Source: Ruegeria lacuscaerulensis
GTDB taxonomy: Bacteria > Pseudomonadota > Alphaproteobacteria > Rhodobacterales > Rhodobacteraceae
Assembly (NCBI RefSeq): GCF_013031245.1
Contig: NZ_WPZL01000004.1
Coordinates: forward strand, 1-64,000
DNA: 64,000 nt
Direction: 5' to 3'
In this document: positions 19,240 to 28,672 of the stretch, one piece after another
How positions within the stretch are numbered: position 1 is the first letter of the stretch
Layout: each line of letters starts with the position of its first letter
Notes under the pieces: model-generated
Told to the model about the DNA's origin: nothing
The model's input: only the letters and a program-made list of their open reading frames with translations
The model's database searches: none
Made by a program: the position numbers and the translations under genes

Positions 19240-19261
19240 CCAAAACAACAGGGAAATCAAC

Positions 19262-20986
19262 ATGACGACCGACCTGCAGAGAAATTGGTATCCGATCGCC
19301 TCCAGTACGGATTTGCCGAAACGGCATGTCTATCAGGCCCAGCTATTGGGACGTGAATTCGCGGTCTGGCGCGCGGATGACGGATACGTCAATGTCTGGG
19401 AAAACCGTTGCCTGCACCGCGGCGTGCGGCTGTCCATCGGGATCAATGACGGGCGTGAGCTGAAATGCCAGTATCACGGATGGCGCTATGCCAACCGCAC
19501 GGCAGGCTGCACTTATATTCCGGCCCATCCCGCGGATGCCCCTGCGCGGACCATCTGCAACAACACCTATCCCGCGCAAGAGGCATACGGACTGGTCTGG
19601 GCCGGCGAGGAAGCCACCGGCGACGTGCCTGCCCTGGACGGGTTCGACGACCTGACCGCCCTGCGACCGATCCCGCTGATCGCGCCGATGAATATGGTTG
19701 CGGAGGCGTTGCTGGAGTACAAATGGGATGAATCCTGCAAGGGCGCGCGCAACGACGAAGGGTCCGTTACTGTGACTGCGTCGGATGGCACCGCGGTGCG
19801 TGTGTTCGTGCAGCCGCTGGACAGCAACCACTCGGTAATGCGCGGCATTTACAACCGGGCGGTTTCAGAAGACGACCGGGTCGCCCTGCTGAAACGCCAC
19901 AGCTGGCTGATGCAGGAGTTGCGCGACCGGATCGAAGCTCAAGCCGCCACGCAGGACGCGCCGGAACCGTATCACCCGGTTATTGCAAAGGTCTCGGAGG
20001 ATCTGGTCGATATCCCGGCGATCAGCGAAGATGGCCGCACCGCTGATCTGCGCGTGACTGTCACAAGAAAGGAAATGACTGCCGAGAGTATCGTCAGCCT
20101 GCGCATGGAGCCCATCAAAGGGACCTTGCCCACATTTCAGCCCGGCGCGCATATCGATGTGCATCTGCAAAACGGACTGGTGCGGCAATATTCGCTGACC
20201 AACGGGCCGGGAGAAACCGATCATTTTACTATCGGGGTCAAGCGCGAACCGGACAGCCGGGGCGGTTCCGTCTCGATCCATGACAATCTGCAGCAGGGCG
20301 ACAATCTAGCGATTTCAGCGCCGCGCAACAACTTTCCGCTGCGCCGGGATTCGGTGCATACGATCTTTGTCGCAGGGGGCATCGGTGTCACACCACTGAT
20401 CGCAATGGCCCGCGCGCTGAACGCACAGGGCCTGAGCTTTGAGTTTCATTACTTCGTACAGTCCGACGATCACGTCGCTTTCAAGCGCGAGATTGGCGAA
20501 TTCGAGGGGGCCCTCAGTATCCACACGGGGCTGTCGCCGGATGCAACAGGCGCCAAGCTGGCCGAGATATTGTCCAGCCCCGACAACTCACGGCACGTCT
20601 ACATTTGCGGACCGGGCCCGATGCTGGAAGCCACCCGCGAAATCGCGTCCGAGAAGGGATGGAGCGACGATGCGGTGCATTTCGAGTATTTCAAGAACAC
20701 CACGGAACTGGACGACAGCTCGAGTTTCGATATCGACCTTGCGCGTTCGGCCATGACGTTGAACGTGCCCGCGGGTAAATCCATTCTGGACGTGCTGCGT
20801 GAAAACGGCATCAACATGTCCAGTTCATGTGAACAGGGCGCCTGCGGCACGTGCCGCTGCGGCGTGATCGAAGGCGAAGTGGCGCATCAGGACGTCTACC
20901 TGAGCGACACGGAAAAGGCTGAAGGCAAATCCATAATGACCTGCGTCAGCCGTGCGAATTCCGACCGGCTTATTCTGGATATCTGA
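19262..20986 (+). CDS. Rieske-FNR-ferredoxin fusion reductase (NdmD-like)
   Basis: 574 residues, close to the length of P. putida NdmD. Residues 1-115 are a Rieske domain with Cys50-x-His52 and Cys69-x2-His72 (CLHRG, CQYHGW). Residues 120-245 look like a shrunken oxygenase segment with no iron-site His pair. From about 265 follows a flavin domain (RQYSLTNGP), an NAD(P)H domain (VAGGIGVTPLIAMAR, YICGPGPML) and a plant-type ferredoxin with Cys523, 528, 531 and 561. One protein thus carries FMN and two different [2Fe-2S] clusters and could feed the clusterless subunits just upstream. The match to NdmD architecture is very good. Confidence 0.92.
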   Translation: MTTDLQRNWYPIASSTDLPKRHVYQAQLLGREFAVWRADDGYVNVWENRCLHRGVRLSIGINDGRELKCQYHGWRYANRTAGCTYIPAHPADAPARTICNNTYPAQEAYGLVWAGEEATGDVPALDGFDDLTALRPIPLIAPMNMVAEALLEYKWDESCKGARNDEGSVTVTASDGTAVRVFVQPLDSNHSVMRGIYNRAVSEDDRVALLKRHSWLMQELRDRIEAQAATQDAPEPYHPVIAKVSEDLVDIPAISEDGRTADLRVTVTRKEMTAESIVSLRMEPIKGTLPTFQPGAHIDVHLQNGLVRQYSLTNGPGETDHFTIGVKREPDSRGGSVSIHDNLQQGDNLAISAPRNNFPLRRDSVHTIFVAGGIGVTPLIAMARALNAQGLSFEFHYFVQSDDHVAFKREIGEFEGALSIHTGLSPDATGAKLAEILSSPDNSRHVYICGPGPMLEATREIASEKGWSDDAVHFEYFKNTTELDDSSSFDIDLARSAMTLNVPAGKSILDVLRENGINMSSSCEQGACGTCRCGVIEGEVAHQDVYLSDTEKAEGKSIMTCVSRANSDRLILDI

Positions 20987-20995
20987 GAGGGCGAG

Positions 20996-21655
20996 ATGCT
21001 GAAACTTTACGATTACGAACTGTCAGGCAACTGCTACAAGCTGCGCTTGATGATGTCCTTCCTGGGGCTGGAACACACCACCGAGGCGGTCGATTTCTAT
21101 CCCGGCAATCAACACAAGTCCGAGGCGTTCCGCCAGATCAACCCGCTGGGCCAGCTGCCGGTAATCGATGATGACGGATTGGTGCTGCGAGATGCGCAGG
21201 CGATACTGGTCTACCTGGCCAGCAAATACGACACATCCGGAAAATGGTATCCGTGCGACGACCCGGCCATGTTGGGCCAGATCTCGCAATGGCTGGCCTT
21301 TGCCGACGGGATCACCGCGACCGCATCCGCCGCGCGCCTGCATGACGCGCTGTTCTATACCCATATCGACGTGGATGCCGCACGGTCTGGCGCGCACAGG
21401 CTGTTCCGCATTCTCGACGAACACCTCTTCTTTGCCGAAGAGATCGGACAGACGTGGATCTGCCCCGGAGATCATCCGACCATCGCCGATATCGCCTGTT
21501 TCCCCTACATCATGCTCGCCGAAGAGGGCGGCGTGTCCCGCATGGACTATCCCGCCATTCGCCGCTGGTGTGACCGGTTCAAACGCATTCCGGGGTTCAA
21601 GGTCATGTCGGGTGTTTTCCCGGCGGGCCCCGCAGCCGATCAATCCGCCGCCTGA
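20996..21655 (+). CDS. glutathione S-transferase-like protein (NdmE-like)
   Basis: 219 residues with an N-terminal thioredoxin-like GST domain ([18 protein letters not shown], with Ser10/Cys13 where catalytic Ser/Cys would sit; [11 protein letters not shown] with the cis-proline; [17 protein letters not shown]). An all-helical C-terminal domain follows ([14 protein letters not shown]). In the caffeine cluster of P. putida CBB5 a GST homologue, NdmE, is needed for NdmC activity and appears to be structural. The position here, ten bases after the NdmD-like gene, is the same. An ordinary glutathione-dependent enzyme is the alternative. Confidence 0.88.
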   Translation: MLKLYDYELSGNCYKLRLMMSFLGLEHTTEAVDFYPGNQHKSEAFRQINPLGQLPVIDDDGLVLRDAQAILVYLASKYDTSGKWYPCDDPAMLGQISQWLAFADGITATASAARLHDALFYTHIDVDAARSGAHRLFRILDEHLFFAEEIGQTWICPGDHPTIADIACFPYIMLAEEGGVSRMDYPAIRRWCDRFKRIPGFKVMSGVFPAGPAADQSAA

Positions 21656-21767
21656 TTGTTTCTCCCATTCGCCACACACTTTTGTGGCGAACCCAGGCGT
21701 CCGGTCCAGGATGCGACACATGTGGACCGGACGCCGATTAAAATATACCAAATATAAGGACAGACCG

Positions 21768-22883
21768 ATGATAGTGACCCGCGCCGCCGTTGCCCTTGCC
21801 CCCGGCAAACCCCTGGAAGTGATGGATGTGAACCTGGAAGGTCCGAAAGCGGGCGAGGTGTTGGTCGAGATCAAGGCCACCGGCTTATGCCATACCGATG
21901 AGTTCACCCGCTCGGGGGACGATCCCGAAGGCATTTTCCCGGCCATTCTGGGCCACGAAGGCGCGGGCGTAGTGGTTGAAGTTGGCGAAGGCGTGACCTC
22001 GCTGAAGCCCGGCGATCACGTGATCCCGCTCTACACACCGGAGTGTCGCGAATGCGAATACTGCCTGAATCCAAAAACCAACCTGTGCCAGTCGATCCGC
22101 TCAACTCAGGGTCAGGGGCTCCTGCCGGATGGCTCGACCCGGTTTTCGATGCTGGATGGCACGCCGATCCACCACTACATGGGGTGTTCGACCTTTGCCA
22201 ACCACACTGTAGTGCCGGAAATCGCGCTGGCCAAAATCCGCCCCGACGCGCCGTTTGACAAGGTCTGTTACATCGGCTGCGGCGTGACCACAGGCATCGG
22301 CGCGGTGATCAACACCGCCAAGGTCGAAATCGGCAGCCGCGCCGTGGTCTTTGGTCTGGGCGGGATCGGTCTGAATGTGATTCAGGGCCTGCGGATGGCG
22401 GGTGCAGACCAGATCGTCGGTGTCGACCTCAACGACGGCAAAGAAGAAATGGCCCGTCATTTCGGCCTGACCGATTTTGTAAACCCGTCAAAGGTCACGG
22501 GGGACATCGTAGCCCATCTGGTTGAGCTGACCAAAGGCGGTGCAGATTACACGTTCGACGCAACAGGCAACGTGAACGTGATGCGCACGGCGCTGGAATG
22601 CGCACATAAGGGATGGGGCGAAAGCATCATTATTGGCGTGGCCCCTGCCGGGGCCGAGATTGCGACACGACCCTTTCAGCTGGTCACCGGCCGGGTCTGG
22701 CGCGGCACCGCCTTTGGCGGCGCATCCGGCCGGACCGACGTGCCGAAGATCGTCGACTGGTACATGGAGGGCAAAATCGAGATCGACCCGATGATCACCC
22801 ATAAGCTGTCACTGGATCAGATCAACAAAGGCTTTGAACTGATGCACAAGCTAGAAAGCATCCGTGCCGTAGTCGAGTTTTGA
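21768..22883 (+). CDS. frmA: S-(hydroxymethyl)glutathione / class III alcohol dehydrogenase
   Basis: 371 residues of the zinc-dependent alcohol dehydrogenase family, close to the standard class III length. Seen are catalytic zinc ligands in GLCHTDE and GHEGAG, structural zinc cysteines in [15 protein letters not shown], the NAD-binding run [14 protein letters not shown] and the class III hallmark [10 protein letters not shown]. It oxidises the glutathione adduct of formaldehyde. Formaldehyde is what an N-demethylating oxygenase releases, so its place at the end of the demethylase operon is good supporting context. The real start is the ATG at 21768 (ATAAGGACAGACCG upstream), 112 bases after the GST gene. 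Confidence 0.93.
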   Translation: MIVTRAAVALAPGKPLEVMDVNLEGPKAGEVLVEIKATGLCHTDEFTRSGDDPEGIFPAILGHEGAGVVVEVGEGVTSLKPGDHVIPLYTPECRECEYCLNPKTNLCQSIRSTQGQGLLPDGSTRFSMLDGTPIHHYMGCSTFANHTVVPEIALAKIRPDAPFDKVCYIGCGVTTGIGAVINTAKVEIGSRAVVFGLGGIGLNVIQGLRMAGADQIVGVDLNDGKEEMARHFGLTDFVNPSKVTGDIVAHLVELTKGGADYTFDATGNVNVMRTALECAHKGWGESIIIGVAPAGAEIATRPFQLVTGRVWRGTAFGGASGRTDVPKIVDWYMEGKIEIDPMITHKLSLDQINKGFELMHKLESIRAVVEF

Positions 22884-23067
22884 CGCTTTAAATTGAACTG
22901 AAACCCGGAATTTCTGGTGGCAGCGCTGATGGGGCAGTTCAGGGCGTTTGGCAAAGTAGGATTTCTGGTTCATCGGGCCTTTGTGGAGTGGAGGTGAACC
23001 GAAATCCGGAACACCCGCGAGCCAAAGTGAGAAGGTTTTGGAGGGTATCCGCCGAGCCACGCGTAAA

Positions 23068-23891
23068 GGTTGTGTCGCAATCTATTGGATCGACCAAAGT
23101 CTGCGTTTTACTGGACACACTTATCCCGCGATCTCAGCAAACACCCGAAAGCCTGAGGTCGTCGCGCTAGAGAATTGCTGCTTCCGTGTAATGTTGGCGA
23201 ATTCGATACCATCTAGTGTTGTCGCAACTTATCGGAACGACTTGAACCCGCAGTTGGGCCGAACATGCCGCTTTATGAACCTGTGATTTTGTTCCACGAG
23301 GTTGTTCAGACTATGGACCTGACGGATTGTACCTTGATCGAACAAGAAAGGCGCTGCAGGATCTTGCTTTTCTCTCGAATGCTGGCCGCAGTTGCTCCGC
23401 TTTTGTCGATGACGATTTTGTTTGGGATTCCGTTCGAAAACAGTGCTTTGGCAAAGAACTTGGTTGCCGCAGGACCATTCCTTCGCTCAGACAGCATGAA
23501 ATCCAGGGTGTTTCCTGCCTTGTCGACGGCTCGATAGAGGTACATCCATTTGCCGCGAACACGAACGTAGGTTTCGTCCATTGGCCAAGACTTCAGTGTT
23601 GGGTGTTTCCTTGATTGGCGCGGGCAGCAACTAAAGGCGAATACTTCGTTACCCAACGGTTCAGAGAGGCGTGATCAACCCGCACTCCACGCTCGGCCAT
23701 GATTTCTTCCAAATCCCGATAGGTCACCGTGTAACGGAGATAGAAAGAAACTGAATACAGAATCGCATCCTTAGGAAATTGGGAGCCTTTGATTGAAATC
23801 ATGTTGACGCCTGCTCGATAGTATCGCGAAAGAAAAGGGCACCAGAACACGCACTCTCGTCAATCCGGACCCAAAAGTTCGCAACATATCC
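23068..23891 (-). mobile_element. degenerate IS6-family insertion sequence
   Basis: The outer limits are an imperfect inverted repeat: GGTTGTGTCGCAA at 23068-23080 and the complement of TTCGCAACATATCC at 23878-23891. About nine of thirteen positions agree. The length, 824 bases, is that of IS26-type elements (about 820). Inside lies one transposase gene on the minus strand, damaged in three places. The element separates the demethylase cluster from the Liv/molybdenum-hydroxylase operon. No target duplication was found by eye. Confidence 0.75.
23121..23802 (-). pseudogene. IS6-family (IS26-like) transposase, dead
   Basis: Reassembled from three frames, the product reads as an IS6-family DDE transposase: ISIKGSQFPKDAILYSVSFYLRY, ERGVRVDHASLNRWV, SWPMDETYVRVRGKWMYLYRAVDK, NLVEQNHRFIKRHVRPNCGFKSF. 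Damage: a one-base shift near 23610 (after AARA), a second near 23327 (after SIKVQ) and an in-frame TAA at 23229-23231 right after GFKSFR. The first catalytic Asp (DETYV) and the Glu (VEQNHR) can still be read. It cannot make an intact protein. Confidence 0.85.
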
Positions 23892-24163
23892 ATTTCGGTC
23901 GCTACCCTCAGTAAAGAATACATTGCGGGGTAAAGAAACCTTCCGGGCTATCCGAAAGAGTCACATCGCGAACAACCGAACCAGTGTACAAAACGATATA
24001 GTGTCCATTGTAATTCTGTTTCCGAAAGCTGCTTGAATGAGGAACAAGCCCTCCAAGTCTGCGGCCCATTGAGTTAATGCAACAGTGCCAATTCATTTAA
24101 GGACGCGCTATCGGATCTGCGTTCGGCCTGACAGATGGGGACAGAGCTCGTGACAGGTTCGCT

Positions 24164-24877
24164 CTAATGTCCTAGAAAAGCTTGGGCGACCAGAGGCGAC
24201 CTGACCAAAGATTCACCATCGCCTGTGATCCCGACAAGACCGTTTTCGAGTACATAGCCGTAGTCGGCAATTTTCAGTGTCGAGCGCACGTCTTGTTCCG
24301 CGATCAGGATGGACAATCCGAAATCCAGCAACTCGGGTATCGTTGAAAATATCTGTTTGGCGATTCCAGGCGCCAATCCAAGCGTCGGCTCGTCCAGCAA
24401 CAAAACTCTGGGCATGGCCATCAGGCCCCTGCCCAAGGCAAGCATTTGTTGTTCACCCCCAGAAAGGGTGCCGGCATATTGCGATTTGCGTTCCTCCAGC
24501 CGCGGGAACAGCGCCATGACCGTTTTCAGGGTGTCATCGGAATGCGCACGCGCCCGGACATTGATCGCACCCAGCCTGAGGTTTTCGGCCACGGTGAGAT
24601 CGGGGAAAACCAGCCGTCCCTCGGGAACCAGAACAACGCCTTTTTCAACTCGTTTGTGGGAAGCCAGAACGCCAATATCCTCGCCCTGAAACCTGACGCG
24701 GCCCGACATGCAGGGCAGCAGGCCCGCGATGGTGCGAAATAACGTTGTCTTGCCTGCGCCATTCGCGCCCAGAACCGCCGTCACTTTTCCTTTTTCCAAT
24801 GCGATGCTGACACCATGCAAAACCTTTACGTCCCCGTATCCCGTACCCAGATCGTTGATTTCAAGAAGGGCCGTCAT
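24164..24877 (-). CDS. livF: branched-chain-amino-acid-type ABC ATPase (LivF-like)
   Basis: 237 residues with one ATPase domain: Walker A GANGAGKTT, signature LSGGEQQML and Walker B RVLLLDEPTLGLAPG. LSGGEQQMLALGRGLM and the length of about 235 are typical of LivF. It is the last gene of the ten-gene minus-strand operon and overlaps the LivG gene by four bases. Liv-family systems import many amino acids, amides and aromatic acids, so with these enzymes an N-heterocyclic acid is as likely as an amino acid. Confidence 0.93.
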   Translation of the reverse strand: MTALLEINDLGTGYGDVKVLHGVSIALEKGKVTAVLGANGAGKTTLFRTIAGLLPCMSGRVRFQGEDIGVLASHKRVEKGVVLVPEGRLVFPDLTVAENLRLGAINVRARAHSDDTLKTVMALFPRLEERKSQYAGTLSGGEQQMLALGRGLMAMPRVLLLDEPTLGLAPGIAKQIFSTIPELLDFGLSILIAEQDVRSTLKIADYGYVLENGLVGITGDGESLVRSPLVAQAFLGH

Positions 24878-25605
24878 GTGTCGTCTCCTCCGAAATAAAC
24901 TGTGCGCACATCCTTGTTTTCGGCAATTTCCCGGGGTGTTCCTTCGGCGATTTTCACACCGTGGTGCAAGACGATTATCCGGTCGGACAGGTCCGACAGC
25001 GTCGATACAACATGTTCGATTATGAATATTGTCAGTTTGTGGTCGGCCTTGATGGCCCGCAGCGTGTCCAGCATCTTAGCGACTTCGGCTGGGGTTAAAC
25101 CCGCCATTACCTCATCCAGCAGCAGCAGTTCGGGACCGGTACCCAGGGCACGCGCGACCTCCAGCTTTTTTCGCCCTGACAATGTCAGGGCACCCGAGGG
25201 CATTTCGGACTGATCAACCAGCCCGACCTGATCCAGAATGTCCTTTGCGCGGATTTCAAGCGGTTGGTTGCTGGCATGGCGTGCCCCGCCGAACAGGATT
25301 GCCGTTTCCACGTTTTCACGGACGGTCATACGCGCGAATGGCCGGACAATCTGAAACGTGCGGGCAATGCCGGCATGACAGATCTGATCCGGGCGTTTCC
25401 CGGTCATCTGGTCGCCCTTGAACCGGACAATGCCATCCGTTGGTGGCTGATGCCCCGCAATGATGCTGAACAAGGTGGTCTTGCCGGCACCGTTGGCTCC
25501 CATCAGCCCGACGGTTTCGCCGTTGTTCACCGCAAAATTGACGTCGTTCAACGCGCGAAGCCCGCCGAAGGATTTCCCTATTTTTTCGATCTGCAGAAGA
25601 GTCAT
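24874..25605 (-). CDS. livG: branched-chain-amino-acid-type ABC ATPase (LivG-like)
   Basis: About 243 residues from the ATG at 25605, which overlaps the LivM stop (ATGA); the open frame extends 40 codons further without family similarity. It has Walker A GANGAGKTT, the LivG run GIARTFQIVRPFARMTVRENVE, the signature LSGRKKLEVARAL (the usual LSGG reads LSGR) and Walker B LLLLDEVMAGLTP. The DEVMAGL ending, in place of DEP, is common in LivG proteins. It energises the Liv-type importer with LivF. Confidence 0.93.
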   Translation of the reverse strand: MTLLQIEKIGKSFGGLRALNDVNFAVNNGETVGLMGANGAGKTTLFSIIAGHQPPTDGIVRFKGDQMTGKRPDQICHAGIARTFQIVRPFARMTVRENVETAILFGGARHASNQPLEIRAKDILDQVGLVDQSEMPSGALTLSGRKKLEVARALGTGPELLLLDEVMAGLTPAEVAKMLDTLRAIKADHKLTIFIIEHVVSTLSDLSDRIIVLHHGVKIAEGTPREIAENKDVRTVYFGGDDT

Positions 25606-26525
25606 TTGCTGTGCCCTTCGCCGTATTTCCGCAGAAGACCGACCAGACCGGAGGGTGCCAGAAGGACGAATGCGATCAGGAATGCCCCCAACAGGATCAT
25701 ATAAAGCCTTGGCGCACTGGACCACAGAAGCTCGGAGAGAAACACCAGAAACGCCGCCCCAAGGATCGGCCCACGGGCATCGTTGCTGCCGCCGATGATT
25801 GCCATGGTCACAATGGTGAATGATATGAAAGGGTTAAAGACCTGTAACACCTCGAAATAGGTCGAGCGCAGTGCCATCAGACCGCCGACCATGCCGGGAA
25901 TGAAGGCCGACAGCGTGAAGCCCATGACCTTGAAACGGGTCACGGGGATACCCACAGTTTCGGCGGATGTCTCGTCCCCCTGAATGGCGACGAGACCTCG
26001 GCCAAATGTTGATGACTTGACTAGTCGCATCAAGACACTGGATGCGACGGCCAGCGCAATCATCGTATATAGCACCGCTTCCGCTGAAGGCGCGCCAAAG
26101 AGCAGCCGGCTCGACTTCCCCAGATAGGTTTCCAGATTGAGGATCGAATACTTGACCAGTTCCGAGATGCCAAATGTCAGAATGACGAAGTAGGGTCCGC
26201 GCACACGCAAGGCCGGGACGGCGATCATCAACGCAAACACGGCGGCAACCAGACCACCCATCGGCACCGCCACCCATAGTGGCAGCACCTTGAAGCTGAC
26301 CGCGACCGTATAGGCCCCCAGACCGTAAAATACGACGTTGCCTAGCGAAATGTAACCTGTCAGCCCTGAAAACAGGGCCCAGCTTTGGGTCAGCGCAATC
26401 CACATTGCGAAATTCAGCGCAACGATGACCCAATAAGTTCCAAAAAGGCTGCCGACCGACAAACCGAAACCGGCAAGAATGGCGAGGCCTGCGAAAAAGG
26501 CCAGATCGCTGCGCAATACAGTCAT
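25602..26525 (-). CDS. livM: Liv-type ABC permease (LivM-like)
   Basis: 307 residues with about eight to nine membrane helices and the LivM motifs LTGYISLGNVVFYGLGAYT and VRGPYFVILTFGISELVK. It forms the channel with LivH. It overlaps both neighbours (stop/start overlaps at 25602-25605 and at 26525). Confidence 0.93.
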   Translation of the reverse strand: MTVLRSDLAFFAGLAILAGFGLSVGSLFGTYWVIVALNFAMWIALTQSWALFSGLTGYISLGNVVFYGLGAYTVAVSFKVLPLWVAVPMGGLVAAVFALMIAVPALRVRGPYFVILTFGISELVKYSILNLETYLGKSSRLLFGAPSAEAVLYTMIALAVASSVLMRLVKSSTFGRGLVAIQGDETSAETVGIPVTRFKVMGFTLSAFIPGMVGGLMALRSTYFEVLQVFNPFISFTIVTMAIIGGSNDARGPILGAAFLVFLSELLWSSAPRLYMILLGAFLIAFVLLAPSGLVGLLRKYGEGHSK

Positions 26526-27409
26526 CAGGTTTGCGCCTTTCCGAACAACCCCTGCGGCCGCAGCATGATGGCAGCCACAAACACGCCGTAGATCAGGATC
26601 GACCGGTACGTCGCGGATGTAAGCGCGACCGAATAGATCTCTATGAACCCCAGCAGGATACCGGCGATGATGCCGCCGCTGATATTGCCCAACCCGCCCA
26701 GGATGATGACAACGAAGGCCGCAATGGTGAACGGAAAGCCCATAAACGGCGATATCTGTTCGGTCAGGCTGACCAGCGCGCCGGCGATTCCGGCAACTCC
26801 AAATCCCAGAATGAAGCTGCCGAGTTGAACCCGCCCCACATCAATGCCGACAATTTTGGCCGCGTCCCGGTTCTGAATGATTGCTGAAATGCCCAACCCG
26901 TAGATCGAGAATTTCAGAAACATGGAAATTGCAAAGACGATGGTCAATGACACGACCAGTGCCAGCAGACGGCTAAGTGTCATATCCAGACCGCCGATGC
27001 TGATCACATAGTCCAGATGCTGATAGGCGCGCGGCGAAGTGGTGAACAGCAGAGCCATGGTGTTTTGCAGGATGACGGACACACCAAAAAACAGCAGCAG
27101 CGAGTTTGCTTCAAGCTGTTCGACAGAAGTGGTATTTTCAAGTTGCCGTTTGAACAGGCCAAAATACAGCCCCGCCCCGATCATAGCCGTGATGCCCGCG
27201 ATCAGGGGAAGTCCAAACATCGGCGAAAGACCCAACGCCGTGAAAAGACCGAAAGCGGCATAAGCACCGATCATTACAAGATCGCCATGCGCGATATTGA
27301 GCAATCGTATCGTGCCGTAGACAAAATTCAGTCCAACGCCGATCAGTGCATATAACGAGCCCAGAACCAGTGCCGAAAACAACAGCTGAGGCGAGAGCAG
27401 CAGATCCAT
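26525..27409 (-). CDS. livH: Liv-type ABC permease (LivH-like)
   Basis: 294 residues, hydrophobic, with the LivH motifs GSLYALIGVGLNFVYGTIRLLNIAHGDLVMIGAY near the N-terminus and GGLGNISGGIIAGILLG near the C-terminus. I chose the ATG at 27409 with GGAGA seven bases before it; a GTG at 27415 is in frame. The binding-protein gene lies about 75 bases upstream. Confidence 0.93.
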   Translation of the reverse strand: MDLLLSPQLLFSALVLGSLYALIGVGLNFVYGTIRLLNIAHGDLVMIGAYAAFGLFTALGLSPMFGLPLIAGITAMIGAGLYFGLFKRQLENTTSVEQLEANSLLLFFGVSVILQNTMALLFTTSPRAYQHLDYVISIGGLDMTLSRLLALVVSLTIVFAISMFLKFSIYGLGISAIIQNRDAAKIVGIDVGRVQLGSFILGFGVAGIAGALVSLTEQISPFMGFPFTIAAFVVIILGGLGNISGGIIAGILLGFIEIYSVALTSATYRSILIYGVFVAAIMLRPQGLFGKAQT

Positions 27410-27485
27410 GATCACTCTCCGAAGACCATTCGTTCAGGTACGCCGTGGAGTGTTCAACGCAACCCACGGCGATATCGTCTGAGGC

Positions 27486-28649
27486 TCAGCGATTTTGGTA
27501 TTCTGACGTCGCAATGTCGCCCGGCCAGATCAGATGCATTTCACCACCCTGCAATTGCAGAAACGCTGTTGGCGTTTCGACGTTTTCGACACCGTCAAAC
27601 CGCACCGGGCCATTGATGGTATCGAATGTGCTTGTCGAAATCACGTCTCGCAGCTTCTCATGGTCCAGCCCGGCCTGAGCAACGGCGGCCTCAAGGATCT
27701 CGGCTGACATGTATGCCAGAGCCGAGTCCAGATAATCCGGCGCAAATCCGTACTTGGCGACATAGGCGTCGTAGAATGGCTTGGCCCTTTCCCAGTCAGC
27801 CTGGTGCGGCGACCAGTGGCCCAATGTTACGATGCCATCCGCATCAGCGCCAAAGGCTCCCTGAAACGCGGAAATTGTCGGACCGACCAATAGGAACTGG
27901 AAAGGCTGGTCAATTCCGAGTTCCTTGGCCTGACCCATGTACAGGAAGGAGTCTGCGGGGTAGGACAGGGCAATTACTGCATCCGCCCCCGACGCTTTGA
28001 CCTGCGCTAGCAGGGACGTCATGTCCGAGATGTCGGGCGGGTAGTTTTCATTCATCTTCACCTCGATCCCTTGCTCTTCCAGGGCAGGCAGCAGGAACTG
28101 CAGATTCTCCTGCGCAAAAGGCAGCACGTTCGCCAGAATAGCGACCGAGCCTATGCCTTCGGATTTTGCAAAGGCGGCAAGTTCCGGGCCTACCTTGTCG
28201 GGAATGGCAGAGGTCGGGAACCAGACATTGCCCGGGGACACTTCGCGAATGGCGACAGAGGCCGCGGTATTGCCAACCATCGGAAAACCGTGCGATTCCA
28301 CAACACCGGCGACGTTCAGATGATGCGGCGTTCCCCACGGGGCCAGCAAGAGATCGACTTCGTCATCCGAGATGAGTTTCTCATAAATCTGGGCCGCCTT
28401 CGCCGGATCGGATTCGTCGTCATACCAGATCAGCTCCACCGGTCGCTTCTCGCCTGCCACTTCGAGACCGCCTTCGGCGTTCACCTGCTCCGCCCAAAGT
28501 TCATAGGCTGTCACCTGCGATGGTGCCGCCTGGGAAAAAAGTCCTGTATTTGCTATGGAATAGCCGATTTTGACAGCGTCCTGCGCGCTTGCCACACCCG
28601 CCAGCATGGTCAACGCTACAGCGCCTAGAACAGTGTTCCGCAGAGTCAT
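27486..28649 (-). CDS. Liv-type ABC transporter binding protein
   Basis: 387 residues with a signal peptide (MTLRNTVLGAVALTMLAGVASA) and a type I periplasmic binding fold: VKIGYSIANTGLFSQAAPSQ, WYDDESDPAKAAQIYEKLI, VDLLLAPWGTPHHLNVAGVVE. The early ligand-contact segment has S-x-T-G as in LivJ/AmiC-type proteins. It should decide what the operon takes up. With a molybdenum hydroxylase and a NicX-like gene on the same transcript, a heteroaromatic acid or amide is my guess. Confidence 0.9.
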   Translation of the reverse strand: MTLRNTVLGAVALTMLAGVASAQDAVKIGYSIANTGLFSQAAPSQVTAYELWAEQVNAEGGLEVAGEKRPVELIWYDDESDPAKAAQIYEKLISDDEVDLLLAPWGTPHHLNVAGVVESHGFPMVGNTAASVAIREVSPGNVWFPTSAIPDKVGPELAAFAKSEGIGSVAILANVLPFAQENLQFLLPALEEQGIEVKMNENYPPDISDMTSLLAQVKASGADAVIALSYPADSFLYMGQAKELGIDQPFQFLLVGPTISAFQGAFGADADGIVTLGHWSPHQADWERAKPFYDAYVAKYGFAPDYLDSALAYMSAEILEAAVAQAGLDHEKLRDVISTSTFDTINGPVRFDGVENVETPTAFLQLQGGEMHLIWPGDIATSEYQNR

Positions 28650-28672
28650 TGTATCCTCCCTTGGTTTGCTTG

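Noticed and set aside
20996..21655. Calling the GST-like gene a detoxifying glutathione transferase
   Set aside because: Its position directly after an NdmD-like gene and beside NdmC-like genes makes an NdmE-like structural role more likely; kept as an alternative only.
22884..23067. Possible terminator or small gene between frmA and the IS6 element
   Set aside because: No stem with a T run was found by eye, and the only frame (minus strand, 69 codons) shows no similarity or proper start.
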